Source: Opitutia bacterium Tous-C4FEB
GTDB lineage: Bacteria > Verrucomicrobiota > Verrucomicrobiia > Opitutales > Opitutaceae
Direction of reading: 5' to 3'
Assembly: GCA_002304445.1 (NCBI GenBank)
Contig: NEVA01000010.1
Coordinates: forward strand, 62,001-126,000
DNA: 64,000 nt
Shown here: piece after piece, positions 26,378-36,004 of the stretch
How positions within the stretch are numbered: the first letter of the stretch is position 1
Layout of the letters: every line of letters starts with the position of its first letter
Notes under the pieces: generated by a model
Seen by the model: the letters and a program-made list of their open reading frames with translations, nothing else
Database searches by the model: none
What the model was told of the DNA's origin: nothing
Made by a program: the position numbers and the translations under genes

Positions 26378-29338
26378 ATGATCATCCGCACCCTGACTAG
26401 ATCCGCGACATGGCTCATGCTCCTCGTCACTTCGAGCCTGATCCCCGCCGCCCATGCCCAGACCGCCCCCGCGCCCGAGACCGCCGCCGGCCAACCCGTC
26501 ACCAAGCTTGAACGCTTCACCGTCACCGGCTCCTTGATCAAGCGAGTCGCCGACGAAGGCGCTTTGCCCCTCGCCGTTTTCTCGAAGCTCGAAATGGAGC
26601 AGGAAGGCATCGCGAGCGCCGAGCAGCTCATCATGAATCTCAACATCAACGGCAACGGCCTCGACAACCTCGCGTCGCAAGCCGACGTCGTTGCCGGTGC
26701 CGCGCGCGGCAATAACGGTGCCACCTCGGCCAATCTTCGCGGCCAAGGTTCCAACGCCACCCTCATTTTGCTCAACGGTCGTCGCGTCGCCTCCCACGGC
26801 CTCAACGGCGGCGTGGTTGATCTCAACTCCATTCCCTTCGCCGCCATCGAGCGGGTCGAAGTCCTCAAAGACGGCGCCTCCGCCATCTACGGCACCGATG
26901 CGGTCGGCGGCGTGATCAACTTCATCACAAAGCGCGATTTTCAAGGCCTCGTGGCCAACACCGCGTTCGACGTCACCGAGGACGGCGGCGGCAATGTTTA
27001 CCGCTATTCCGTCGTTGGTGGTTTGGGCAACCTCAACCGGGACAAGTGGAATGTCACGGCCTCGCTCGCCCTGTCGGACAGCAAGCGCCTGAACGGCAGC
27101 CAGCGCGACTTCGTAAACACTTTTCAGCCGAGACGCGGCATCTCGCCCGATACCCGCGGCACGCCCATCGCCACGCTCTTCCCGGTGCCTAACCTCACCA
27201 CCGCCATCGGCACATCCACGGCCTCGGCTTTCCCGGTGGATCCGGCAAACGCGAACATCCGCGTCACCGGCATCAACATCGTCGATCTCCCCACCAACAC
27301 CGCCGGCTACGCCGGCCTCGACGGCATGGGACCTTATCAGGAGCTCCTCTGGACCTCCGCGGCCAACCTGATCAATGCCAACCCGAAATACGGTTCCGCT
27401 TGGGATACCGGCCGCGCCGCTGTCCTCCAGCAACCCGTGAAAAACACCAACTTCGTCGGCCGCGGTTCCTACATGCTCGGCAAGCACATCGTGACGGCGG
27501 AGGCGGTGATCGGTCGTTCCGATTCCACCAAGAGCTTTTCGCCCAACCAGTGGAGTTCCGCCGGCTTGGCCGCCAACGGCTCCCAGACCACCACCACGAC
27601 CGCCAATAACACCGTGGTGCCAAATCCCCTTTCGGGCATGGTCTACCCCAGCTCCGGCCCCGACTACAACCGGGTCTTCAACGCCCTCGTCGCCTACTTC
27701 CCTGCCCTTGAAGTCAATCGCGGCGCGCCGCTCGCTTTCCGCTGGCGCGCACTCCCCGGCGGCAATCGCGAGATCAACACCGTCAGCGACACCCGCCGCT
27801 TCCTCGGCTCCCTCGAGGGCCCGCTGCCCGTTCCGCTGCAGTTTTTCTCCGAGTGGGAATATCGGGCCGGCATCTCCCAGTCCCAGAGCAAGTCGAAGTC
27901 GAAACTGCTGAACGGATATTATTACAGCGTGCCCTTCACCAATCTCATCAAGACCGGCGTGCTCAATCCATTCTCCTACACGCAGACGCAAGCCGCGACC
28001 GATGGCCTCAAAGCGGCCTCGGCGACCGGCGTGGAGCTTTTCGGCGGCACGTTCACCACCACCGGCGCCGACTTCGCGACGTCGGGCCCGGTCTTCAAAC
28101 TTCCCGGCGGCATCATCCAAGGCGCCATGGGCCTCGATTACCGCAAAGAGGAGTATAAATTTGAAGGCGATAAGCGCTCCAACGTCAGCAGCGCCGACTC
28201 TCTGATCTTCAATGTGCCCTTCGACAATGCTCTCGCGACCGCCGGTACGCTCCAGCGCACCGTCAAGGCCGTCTTTGCCGAACTGCAAATTCCAATCTTG
28301 AAGAACCTCGACCTCAACGTTGCCGGCCGCCGCGATGACTACACGGGCTTCGGTAGCACGATCAACCCGAAGTATACCCTGCGCTACAACCCGATCGAAC
28401 AGGTGCTCTTCCGCGGTTCCTACAACACCGGTTTCCGCGTGCCGACCTTCAAGCAACAGTTCGATCCGGCGTTCCGGGTGATCTACGCCGGCGCCGACCT
28501 CGTCAACCCAATCACCGGCACGGCCATTCCCGCGAACAGTCTCGATATCATTAGCGGCGGCCGCGCCAATCTGGACCCTGAAGAAGCCAAAATGACATCG
28601 TTCGGCTTGGTCGTTTCACCGATCAAGAACATCACCTTCGGCGTGGACTGGTGGTCGGTGAATCGTACCGGCACGATCCAAACTCTCGCCGCCTCCACCA
28701 TCCTCGCGAACTACCGGCTCTTCCCCAATGCCTTCCTTGGGGACGCGACGACCAACAGCATTACCGCGATTGACGCCCGGCCGATCAACGCCGGTGAAAC
28801 CGAGACCGCAGGCATTGAATACAGTGCCCGTGGCGAAACTGACCTCTGGAACGGAAAACTCGTCGGCGACGTGAATGTCAGCCAACTCCTCGAAAAGAAG
28901 TCCCGGCTCATCGCCAACGCACCCTTCGGTAAGAGCGAGGTCGGCCGGTTCACTCGCGCCAGCGACATCGGGCTCAAGTGGAAGTCCACGGCTTCCGTTT
29001 CCTACCGGAAGGGCAAGTGGGTCTCGCGGGTCAGTCAGCTTTATCGGGCCGGCTACATGGACTACGTCCCACCCGGCATTTTGAGCGGCGTGTTTCTGCC
29101 CTTCGCCCCGGATTACAATCCGAAGGTCGACGCCTATATCACCTACAACGCCAGCCTGACCTATCGTTGGAGCAAGAGCCTCACGGTCGTCGCCGGCATC
29201 AAGAACCTGCTCAACCAGGATCCGCCGTTCAGCATCTCCTACGACACGAACACCGGTGCCGGCAGCAGCTGGGAACCCCGTATCGCCGATCCGCGCGGCC
29301 GTTCGTTCACGCTCAGCGTAGAGTACAAGTTCTTCTAA
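26378..29338 (+). CDS. TonB-dependent receptor
   Basis: Signal peptide; plug NLRGQGSNATLILLNGRRVASHGLNGGVVDLNSIPFAAIERVEVLKDGASAIYGTDAVGGVINFITK; terminal beta strand FTLSVEYKFF. Confidence 0.95.
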   Translation: MIIRTLTRSATWLMLLVTSSLIPAAHAQTAPAPETAAGQPVTKLERFTVTGSLIKRVADEGALPLAVFSKLEMEQEGIASAEQLIMNLNINGNGLDNLASQADVVAGAARGNNGATSANLRGQGSNATLILLNGRRVASHGLNGGVVDLNSIPFAAIERVEVLKDGASAIYGTDAVGGVINFITKRDFQGLVANTAFDVTEDGGGNVYRYSVVGGLGNLNRDKWNVTASLALSDSKRLNGSQRDFVNTFQPRRGISPDTRGTPIATLFPVPNLTTAIGTSTASAFPVDPANANIRVTGINIVDLPTNTAGYAGLDGMGPYQELLWTSAANLINANPKYGSAWDTGRAAVLQQPVKNTNFVGRGSYMLGKHIVTAEAVIGRSDSTKSFSPNQWSSAGLAANGSQTTTTTANNTVVPNPLSGMVYPSSGPDYNRVFNALVAYFPALEVNRGAPLAFRWRALPGGNREINTVSDTRRFLGSLEGPLPVPLQFFSEWEYRAGISQSQSKSKSKLLNGYYYSVPFTNLIKTGVLNPFSYTQTQAATDGLKAASATGVELFGGTFTTTGADFATSGPVFKLPGGIIQGAMGLDYRKEEYKFEGDKRSNVSSADSLIFNVPFDNALATAGTLQRTVKAVFAELQIPILKNLDLNVAGRRDDYTGFGSTINPKYTLRYNPIEQVLFRGSYNTGFRVPTFKQQFDPAFRVIYAGADLVNPITGTAIPANSLDIISGGRANLDPEEAKMTSFGLVVSPIKNITFGVDWWSVNRTGTIQTLAASTILANYRLFPNAFLGDATTNSITAIDARPINAGETETAGIEYSARGETDLWNGKLVGDVNVSQLLEKKSRLIANAPFGKSEVGRFTRASDIGLKWKSTASVSYRKGKWVSRVSQLYRAGYMDYVPPGILSGVFLPFAPDYNPKVDAYITYNASLTYRWSKSLTVVAGIKNLLNQDPPFSISYDTNTGAGSSWEPRIADPRGRSFTLSVEYKFF

Positions 29339-29364
29339 GCGCTCCCGCAACGCGCTCGCCTCTC

Positions 29365-29401
29365 GGCGGCATCCGGCTTCGGCCGGGTGCCGCTTTTTTT
29401 C
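29365..29401 (+). terminator. Rho-independent terminator after the TonB-dependent receptor
   Basis: GCGGCATCCGGC-TTC-GGCCGGGTGCCGC-TTTTTTT. Confidence 0.9.
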
Positions 29402-29410
29402 GCCCTCAGC

Positions 29411-29719
29411 TCAGGCTTGGGGCGGCCGCTCCATGGGCTTCAGCACCTTGGCGTCGAAAACAAACGGCCCGGCCGGCAAAATGCTCGCGAGCACTCCAAG
29501 CGCGACGGTCTTCAGCGACCAACGAAAATCCAGCGCCACCGGCACCATCGCCAACAGATAGAGCACAAACAGAATGCCGTGCGCCATGCCCACGTAACGC
29601 ACCGCGAGCGGTTCACCCAAAACGTATTTCAGCGGCATCGCTACGCCGAGCAGCAGCAAGTAAGAAACACCCTCAAGGAGACCGACGAGCCGGAGACGGG
29701 AAAGCGGTGTGGCAAGCAT
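29411..29719 (-). CDS. DUF3817 domain-containing membrane protein
   Basis: RLVGLLEGVSYLLLLGVAMPLKYVLGEPLAVRYVGMAHGILFVLYLL. Confidence 0.9.
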   Translation of the reverse strand: MLATPLSRLRLVGLLEGVSYLLLLGVAMPLKYVLGEPLAVRYVGMAHGILFVLYLLAMVPVALDFRWSLKTVALGVLASILPAGPFVFDAKVLKPMERPPQA

Positions 29720-29818
29720 CCGCAGAACCAAAGTGCCCGCCCGCCCGTTGTCAGCTCTGCCGAGAGCGAAGTTCGGGGAAATTTTCCACCCGCGCGTCTT
29801 CCCCCCCGCACCGGTAGA

Positions 29819-30724
29819 CTACTTGACCGCGAGCCGCGCGACTTCGGCCCGCCAAGGATGCTCTTCCTTGAATCCGAGTTTTTCCCGGATTTTGCGGTTC
29901 GACAGCGGCGCTTCATCCCCGACCAGAGTTCGAAGGTGCGGCGTGTTTGGACACCATTTTTTCAAGAAATCACCGGTCGGTCCGTCAGCCGTGACCGTGT
30001 CATTGACGGCGTTGAAGACCTGGAAGCCGAGCCCATCCGTTTGCAGGCAGCGGTGCACGATTTGGCCGAGATCGCGGGCGTCGATGTAACTCCACGCGTT
30101 GCGCTTTCGCAGCGGCGGGTTTGCCACAAAGCCGGGGAAGCGGGCGTAGTCGTGCGGCTCGATCACGTTGCCGATCCGCAGCGCGTAGATGTCGGCCTTG
30201 TAGCGCGCCGCGAAGGCGCGGGCGGTTTTCTCATTGGTGACCTTGGAGAGGCCGTAGCTGTCCATCGGATCGACGTCGTAGTCCTCATCGAGTGGAAAAG
30301 CATGGTAGTCGGTATCACCCTCGGCAAAACACACGCCGTAGGTCGTCTCGCTCGACGCGATGATCACCTTGCGGATGCCGAGCTTCATCGCCGCCTCGAT
30401 CACGTTGTAGGTACCCATCACGTTTACCCGGAACGTCTCGTTGTCGGGTTGGAGCAGCACACGGGGCACGGCGGCGAAATGCACCACCGCATCGACGGGC
30501 GCCGGCGGCCGGCCGCGGGTGAAGCCGTCGAAACCAAAATGCATGGTCATAGCGTTGAATACCTGGCCTTCGTCCGTCATGTCGCCCAGCAGAGTCGGTA
30601 TCGCCGGGTGCTCCGAGGGCTTCAGGTCAAAATTAAGTAACTGATAACCGCGGCTCGCGAGCCATGGGAGAACGTGGCGGCCGGCCTTGCCGGAACCACC
30701 GGTGAAAAGAATGCGCGACGACAT
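29819..30724 (-). CDS. NAD-dependent epimerase/dehydratase family protein (extended SDR)
   Basis: ILFTGGSGKAGRHVLPWLASRGY; VVHFAAVP; YGLSKVTNE (YxxxK). Confidence 0.9.
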   Translation of the reverse strand: MSSRILFTGGSGKAGRHVLPWLASRGYQLLNFDLKPSEHPAIPTLLGDMTDEGQVFNAMTMHFGFDGFTRGRPPAPVDAVVHFAAVPRVLLQPDNETFRVNVMGTYNVIEAAMKLGIRKVIIASSETTYGVCFAEGDTDYHAFPLDEDYDVDPMDSYGLSKVTNEKTARAFAARYKADIYALRIGNVIEPHDYARFPGFVANPPLRKRNAWSYIDARDLGQIVHRCLQTDGLGFQVFNAVNDTVTADGPTGDFLKKWCPNTPHLRTLVGDEAPLSNRKIREKLGFKEEHPWRAEVARLAVK

Positions 30725-30934
30725 CCCTCAACCTGTGGGGGATTCGCGCCGCGATGAAAGACTCAATCCGCAGAATCTGCTTTCAACCTGACCACGACGC
30801 CTAAGCCGCCGAAAACCGTTCAGTCGCGCGACCCGATCGTCTTACCCGATTCAGCTGCATCTGCCGTCACGAAATCGCTCCAAATTTGCGCTTGCGCGAC
30901 CGACCGGTGTTTTAGAACCTCGCCCCTTGCGTTA

Positions 30935-31062
30935 GTGAGGGTCCATCGGTTGTGGACGCTCACCATGACCGGTCTGGCATTCCGCCAGATTAAAACGGTG
31001 GCGCCGGCTCAACCCGATTTACGTCGGGCCGAGCGGGTGGCACGGGGCCTGCAAAGGTCCCC
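30935..31062 (+). promoter_or_regulatory. Candidate structured 5' leader of rpsO (four consecutive hairpins)
   Basis: GTGAG-G-GTCCA-N7-TGGAC-G-CTCAC; TCTGGC-ATTCC-GCCAGA; GCTC-AA-CCCGA-TTTACG-TCGGG-CC-GAGC; GGGGCC-N6-GGTCCCC, all within 160 nt upstream of the rpsO ATG. Confidence 0.55.
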
Positions 31063-31090
31063 TACAGTCGTGCAACTCAAATACTAAACC

Positions 31091-31360
31091 ATGTCATCCA
31101 CCATCGTAGCTAAGCCAGAAATCATCGCAAAGTTCAAAACCCACGACACCGACACCGGTTCGTCCGAAGTTCAGATCGCACTCCTCACCGCCCGGATCAA
31201 TCACTTGACCGAGCATCTCCGCACCCACCGCAAAGATTTCCATTCGCGCCGTGGCCTGCTCCAAATGGCGAGTCGTCGTCGTAAGCTTCTCGATTATCTC
31301 AAGAAGCACGAACTGAACAAGTATACTGATATCCTCGCGAAGCTCAGTCTTCGCAAATAA
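31091..31360 (+). CDS. rpsO: 30S ribosomal protein S15
   Basis: [72 protein letters not shown]. Confidence 0.99.
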   Translation: MSSTIVAKPEIIAKFKTHDTDTGSSEVQIALLTARINHLTEHLRTHRKDFHSRRGLLQMASRRRKLLDYLKKHELNKYTDILAKLSLRK

Positions 31361-31373
31361 CGCTTTGAATCGC

Positions 31374-31402
31374 ACGGGCGACCCGATCCGCGGGTCGCCC
31401 GT
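31374..31402 (+). terminator. Strong hairpin immediately after rpsO (terminator or processing/attenuation site)
   Basis: ACGGGCGACCC-GATCCGC-GGGTCGCCCGT, perfect 11-bp stem; weak T tract (TGTCTTT). Confidence 0.75.
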
Positions 31403-31716
31403 TGTCTTTACCGACACTCGCATCAAGACCGGGACATTTCTGATTGCCGCCGCGTAGGCCGCCTGCTCGCAGGCGCTCCCCTCCCCGACGCCAACCTGAA
31501 ATCTCTCGAATCTGACCGAGATGATTGCCAAGCCCGGCCGGCCTTCGCGCCGACCGCAGCTCAACCCCGAATCGCCTGCGTCGCACCTGTGCGACACTTC
31601 GGCGTTTCTTGTCCGTTAACCGAAAACTAAACCGTCAGAACGTTAGAAATCCGCGGCCTCAGCTTGGCCGCACTTATCCGAAACCGTCCGAATCGTCCGA
31701 AATCGTCTACAAAACT

Positions 31717-33912
31717 ATGAATCAGAAACACAATGTCACCGTTCCCGGCCTCGGGATGACCTTCTCCACCGGCTCCATCGCCCAGCTTGCGGGCGGCGCC
31801 GTCAACGTCAACGTCGGCGAGACCAACGTCCTCGTCACCGCTTGCGCCGCTACCACCATGCGTCCCGGCCAAGACTTCTTCCCCCTCACCTGCGACTACC
31901 GCGACAAATACGCCGCCGCCGGCCGCTTCCCCGGCGGTTATTTCAAGCGCGAGGGTCGTCCTTCCGAGCGCGAGATCCTGATCTCCCGCCTCTGCGACCG
32001 TCCCTGCCGCCCGCTCTTCCCCGAGGGTTTTCTCAATGAAGTTCAGATCATTGGCACGCTCCTCTCCGCCGACCTGATCCACGATTCCGACATCGCGATG
32101 GTCAACGGCGCCTCCGCCGCCCTCGCCATCTCCGACATTCCATGGAACGGGCCCATCGGCGCCGTCCGCGTCGCCCTCATCGACGACAAGTTCGTCGCCA
32201 ACCCCACCATCGAGCAGATGTACTCGTCGGCGCTCGACCTCATCTACGTGGGCAATGCCAAGGACATGCTCATGATCGAGGGTTCCGCCGACCAGATCAC
32301 CGAGGAGCGTTTCATCGAGGCCCTCGCCTTCGGCCACGAATCCATCCAGCCGATCATCGCCGCCATCAAGGAGCTCACCGCTCTCGCCGGCAAACCCAAG
32401 GCCACCTTCAAGCTCGTCGGCGCCACCCCCGAGGCCCGCGCCATCATCGAGCGCGTCGTCCCGGCTGACCGCGTCTCCGCCGCCATCTTCGGTTTCGAGA
32501 AGAACGTCCGCTCCGCCAACGTCAAAGCCCTCAAGGACGAAGCCAAGGCGGCCCTCCTCGCCGAGCTCGGCGAAGGCAAGTTCACCGATGTCGACCTCAA
32601 CGTCGTCTTCGAAGATCTCCAATATAAAGCCTACCGCGCCACCGTCCTCGCCAAGGGCGTCCGCTCCGACCACCGCGATGCGAAAGCCCTGCGGCCCCTG
32701 CAAGCTCAGGTCGGCGTCCTCCCGCGCGTTCACGGTTCCGCCATGTTCCAACGCGGCGACACCCAAAACATCGCTATCGTCACCCTCGGGCCCACGAAAG
32801 AAGCCCAGGAGATGGACGGCCTCACCGGCGGCGCGACCTCGAAATCGTTCTTCCTTCATTACAACTTCCCGCCGTTCTCCGTCGGCGAAGCCGGCCGTTT
32901 CATCGGCCCCGGCCGTCGCGAAATCGGCCACGGCGCCCTCGCCGAACGCTCGCTCGTTCCGATTCTCCCGCCCGAGGATGCGTTCCCTTACAGCATCCGC
33001 GTCGTCTCCGAGATCATGGCCTCCAACGGCTCGACCTCGATGGCTTCGATCTGTGGCGGTTGCTTGGCCCTCATGGACGCCGGCGTGCCGATCATCGCTC
33101 CCGTTGCCGGTATCTCCTGCGGTCTCATGACCGAGATGGACTCCTCCGGCGCGATCACTAAGTGGACCACCATCACCGACATCCTCGGTGAAGAAGACCA
33201 CTTCGGCGACATGGACTTCAAGGTCGCCGGCACCACCAAAGGTATCACCGGATTCCAACTCGACCTGAAGATCAACGGCCTGCCCTTCGAGATCGCCAAG
33301 ACCGCGATCTTCCAAGCCCGCGACGCCCGCATCGAAATCATCAAGACGATGGTCGCCTCGCTGCCCGCGCCCCGCGCCGGCCTCAGCCAATACGCCCCGC
33401 GCATCCAGACGATCCAGATCGACCCCGAGAAGATCGGCCTGCTCATCGGGCCCGGCGGCAAGACGATCCGCCGCATCACCGAGACGACCGGCGCGCAGAT
33501 CGACATCTCCGACGACGATTCGGGAAAGATCTTCATCTACTCCAACAACGGCGACGCGATGGCCCGTGCCATCAAGGAAATCGACGGCCTCTGCGGCGGC
33601 GGTTCCGGTCCCGGCGGTGGCGGCGGTGGCGGCGAACCCATCGAGCTGAACAAAACCTACACCGGCCGCGTGACCGGCATCAAAGACTTCGGCTGCTTCG
33701 TCGAGTGCACCCCGGGCAAAGAAGGTCTCTGCCACATCAGCGAACTCTCCGAGCAGCGCGTGCGCCGCACCGAAGACGTCGTGAAGATGGGCGAGATGAT
33801 CACCGTCAAGTGCATCGGCATCGACGAGCGCTCCGGCAAAGTCCGCCTCAGCCGCAAGGCCGCGATGCGCGACCAAGAGGGCCAGGCCGCTCCCGCCCCC
33901 TCCGCTCAGTAA
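31717..33912 (+). CDS. pnp: Polyribonucleotide nucleotidyltransferase
   Basis: RNase PH repeats ([36 protein letters not shown]), KH domain ([25 protein letters not shown]), S1 domain ([28 protein letters not shown]). Confidence 0.99.
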   Translation: MNQKHNVTVPGLGMTFSTGSIAQLAGGAVNVNVGETNVLVTACAATTMRPGQDFFPLTCDYRDKYAAAGRFPGGYFKREGRPSEREILISRLCDRPCRPLFPEGFLNEVQIIGTLLSADLIHDSDIAMVNGASAALAISDIPWNGPIGAVRVALIDDKFVANPTIEQMYSSALDLIYVGNAKDMLMIEGSADQITEERFIEALAFGHESIQPIIAAIKELTALAGKPKATFKLVGATPEARAIIERVVPADRVSAAIFGFEKNVRSANVKALKDEAKAALLAELGEGKFTDVDLNVVFEDLQYKAYRATVLAKGVRSDHRDAKALRPLQAQVGVLPRVHGSAMFQRGDTQNIAIVTLGPTKEAQEMDGLTGGATSKSFFLHYNFPPFSVGEAGRFIGPGRREIGHGALAERSLVPILPPEDAFPYSIRVVSEIMASNGSTSMASICGGCLALMDAGVPIIAPVAGISCGLMTEMDSSGAITKWTTITDILGEEDHFGDMDFKVAGTTKGITGFQLDLKINGLPFEIAKTAIFQARDARIEIIKTMVASLPAPRAGLSQYAPRIQTIQIDPEKIGLLIGPGGKTIRRITETTGAQIDISDDDSGKIFIYSNNGDAMARAIKEIDGLCGGGSGPGGGGGGGEPIELNKTYTGRVTGIKDFGCFVECTPGKEGLCHISELSEQRVRRTEDVVKMGEMITVKCIGIDERSGKVRLSRKAAMRDQEGQAAPAPSAQ

Positions 33913-33921
33913 AGAGTTAGG

Positions 33922-33941
33922 GCGCGTTAGCTCTAACGCGC
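33922..33941 (+). terminator. First hairpin downstream of pnp
   Basis: GCGCGTTAG-CT-CTAACGCGC then TTTA. Confidence 0.6.
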
Positions 33942-33960
33942 TTTAGCCTCCGCTTCCCCG

Positions 33961-33992
33961 AGCCGCGACGCCAACAGCGTCGCGGCTTTTTT
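33961..33992 (+). terminator. Rho-independent terminator of the rpsO-pnp region
   Basis: AGCCGCGACGC-CAACA-GCGTCGCGGCT-TTTTT, perfect 11-bp stem. Confidence 0.93.
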
Positions 33993-34031
33993 GCGCCATC
34001 ACCCAATCCTCCCGCTCTGAGCGAATTCCTT

Positions 34032-34058
34032 TTTCGTGTCTTTCGTGATTTTCGTGGT
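34032..34058 (+). repeat. Three tandem 9-bp units TTTCGTGnn upstream of surE
   Basis: TTTCGTGTC TTTCGTGAT TTTCGTGGT. Confidence 0.8.
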
Positions 34059-34070
34059 TTCCTCCCTTCC

Positions 34071-34856
34071 ATGAATCTTCTCGTCACCAACGACGACGGC
34101 ATCGCTTCTCCTTTTCTCCACGAACTTGTCGCCGCGCTCCTCGCCGCCGGCCACACCGTCGCCGTGGTCGCACCGAAAACCGAGCAGAGCTGGACCGGTG
34201 CCGCCAAGACCCGCCACCGCCCCGTCCACGCCACACGCCTCAAATCCACCCCTGCACTCCCTTGCCCCACCTGGACGGTCGACGGCACGCCTTCCGACTG
34301 CGTCAACATCGCCCTCGCCCACCTCCTGCCGCCCGAGCTGAAACCGGGTGCCGTCCTCAGTGGCATCAACCTCGGTCTCAACGCCTCGCTCGGGTTCATC
34401 ATCGCCAGCGGCACTATCGCCGGAGCGTGGGAAGGCGCCCTCCACGGCTTGCCCGCGATCGCGTTTTCCCAAGACCTCACGACCGAAGTCTACGAGCGCC
34501 TCAAGGCCAACCACGACATCCCCGACGCCGAACTACTCGTCACCCTCCGCCATTCCGCCGCCCATGCCGCGCGCCTTGCGCCGAGCCTCATCGCCGCCAC
34601 ACCCCCGCGCGCCTTTGTCGTGCACAACGTCAACTTTCCCCTGCCCTGCCACGCCGACACCGAGGTCCGCCGCACCGTCCCTGCGCAAGTCGTCGTCCCC
34701 GGCCTCTTCAGTCCCGCCAACAACGACGGCACACACCGCCTGATTTTCCGTCTCGGCGAAGACCTTTCGCCCGCCTCGCCGCTCACCGACCGAACCGCTC
34801 TCGCGGCCGGCCACATCAGTCACTCCGTCCTCGACTACACCCGCCTTGGCCGCTGA
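34071..34856 (+). CDS. surE: 5'/3'-nucleotidase SurE
   Basis: MNLLVTNDDGIASPFLHELVAAL; TWTVDGTPSDCVNIAL; VLSGINLGLN. Confidence 0.96.
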   Translation: MNLLVTNDDGIASPFLHELVAALLAAGHTVAVVAPKTEQSWTGAAKTRHRPVHATRLKSTPALPCPTWTVDGTPSDCVNIALAHLLPPELKPGAVLSGINLGLNASLGFIIASGTIAGAWEGALHGLPAIAFSQDLTTEVYERLKANHDIPDAELLVTLRHSAAHAARLAPSLIAATPPRAFVVHNVNFPLPCHADTEVRRTVPAQVVVPGLFSPANNDGTHRLIFRLGEDLSPASPLTDRTALAAGHISHSVLDYTRLGR

Positions 34857-36004
34857 CGGCCCGCCCGCCACGCACTCGGCGTCACCCCCGTTTCCCGTTT
34901 AAACACGACGCTCAGATACTCGACGTGCTCAAAACCCGTGCGCTCCGCGATCTCGTAGAGCGCCAGTTCCGTCTCACCGAGCAATTGTTTCACCCGCGCC
35001 AGCCGCACCTGCAAAATCTCCTCTCGCGGCGTCCGCCCCAGCAGCTTTTGAAAACGCTGCTCCAACACCCGCCGCGACAATGGCACCGCCCTCAGCACGT
35101 CGCTCACGTTGATCCCTTCGCACGCGTGCTCCCGGATCATCCGCACAGCCTGCACGATCGCCCGGTCGTCCAACGCCAGCGCATCCGTCGAATGCCGGCT
35201 CGCCACTCCAAGTGGCGGAATCAACTCGGCCATCGGCGTCACCTTCTTCCCCGCCATCAACCGGTCCAGCCGTGCCGCCGCCGCGTAGCCCGCGCCGTGC
35301 GCGTCGGGAATCACACTCGAAAGCGGCGGCGACGCGAGGTCGCACAACAGCTCGTCATTATCGACCCCGATCACCGCCACCTCGTCCGGCACCGCCAGCC
35401 CCGCGCTCCGGCACGCATCGAGCACCTGCTGCCCGCGGCTGTCGTAGCACGCCATGATCCCCACCGGTTTCGGCAACGTCGCGAGCCAACGCCCGATCTC
35501 CGCCACCTGCTCGGCCGCCGCGCCTTCCTGCTTCGGCCGGTATAAATGGCAGTCGTGCCCGGCCGCCCGTACGCGTGCCGCGAAGTGTTCCTCGCGCCAC
35601 CTCGACCAGTTGAAGCGCTCGACTCCGCAAAACGCGAAGTGCCGAAACCCGCGTTCCAACAGATGCTCCGCCGCCAGCCGCGCGATCTCCGCATCGTCCG
35701 TTTCGACCCAAGGCAATGCCGGCACCAGCCGCGCCGCGCTCAAGTCCACCGTCGGCAAGCCGGTCTTCACGACCGCCGCTGCGATCCGCGGCGTCTCGAT
35801 GCGCGCGATGATCCCGTCGCCCTTCCAGCCCTTTAACCACGCCGGCGGATCGTCGCCGCGCCCTTGCTCCATCAGGTGAAACGACCACGGCTGATGCTCC
35901 CGGATGTAATGCACCACGCCCTGCAACAGCCCGCGCGCATAGGCGTTCGAGGTCTCGATCAACAGCGCCACTTCACGGCGGCGCGCGGCACGGATCGCAG
36001 GCAT
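34835..36004 (-). CDS. XylR-type regulator: periplasmic-binding-like sensor domain plus AraC HTH
   Basis: REVALLIETSNAYARGLLQGVVHYIREHQPWSF; VIGVDNDELLCDLASPPLSSVIPD; C-terminal AraC HTH (LSRRVLEQRFQKLLGRTPREEI; GFEHVEYLSVVFKRETGVTPSAWR). Confidence 0.93.
   Translation of the reverse strand: MPAIRAARRREVALLIETSNAYARGLLQGVVHYIREHQPWSFHLMEQGRGDDPPAWLKGWKGDGIIARIETPRIAAAVVKTGLPTVDLSAARLVPALPWVETDDAEIARLAAEHLLERGFRHFAFCGVERFNWSRWREEHFAARVRAAGHDCHLYRPKQEGAAAEQVAEIGRWLATLPKPVGIMACYDSRGQQVLDACRSAGLAVPDEVAVIGVDNDELLCDLASPPLSSVIPDAHGAGYAAAARLDRLMAGKKVTPMAELIPPLGVASRHSTDALALDDRAIVQAVRMIREHACEGINVSDVLRAVPLSRRVLEQRFQKLLGRTPREEILQVRLARVKQLLGETELALYEIAERTGFEHVEYLSVVFKRETGVTPSAWRAGRQRPRRV

Noticed and set aside
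26339-28456. 705-aa minus-strand ORF antisense to the TonB-dependent receptor
   Set aside because: Shadow ORF of high-GC codon usage; no recognisable motifs.
30725-31090. tRNA or other classical RNA gene upstream of rpsO
   Set aside because: No cloverleaf, T-loop GTTCRA or CCA-type acceptor pairing found; the hairpins fit better as an mRNA leader.
31627-33876. 749-aa minus-strand ORF antisense to pnp
   Set aside because: Shadow ORF; no domain motifs, only low-complexity G/D/A/E sequence opposite the conserved pnp frame.
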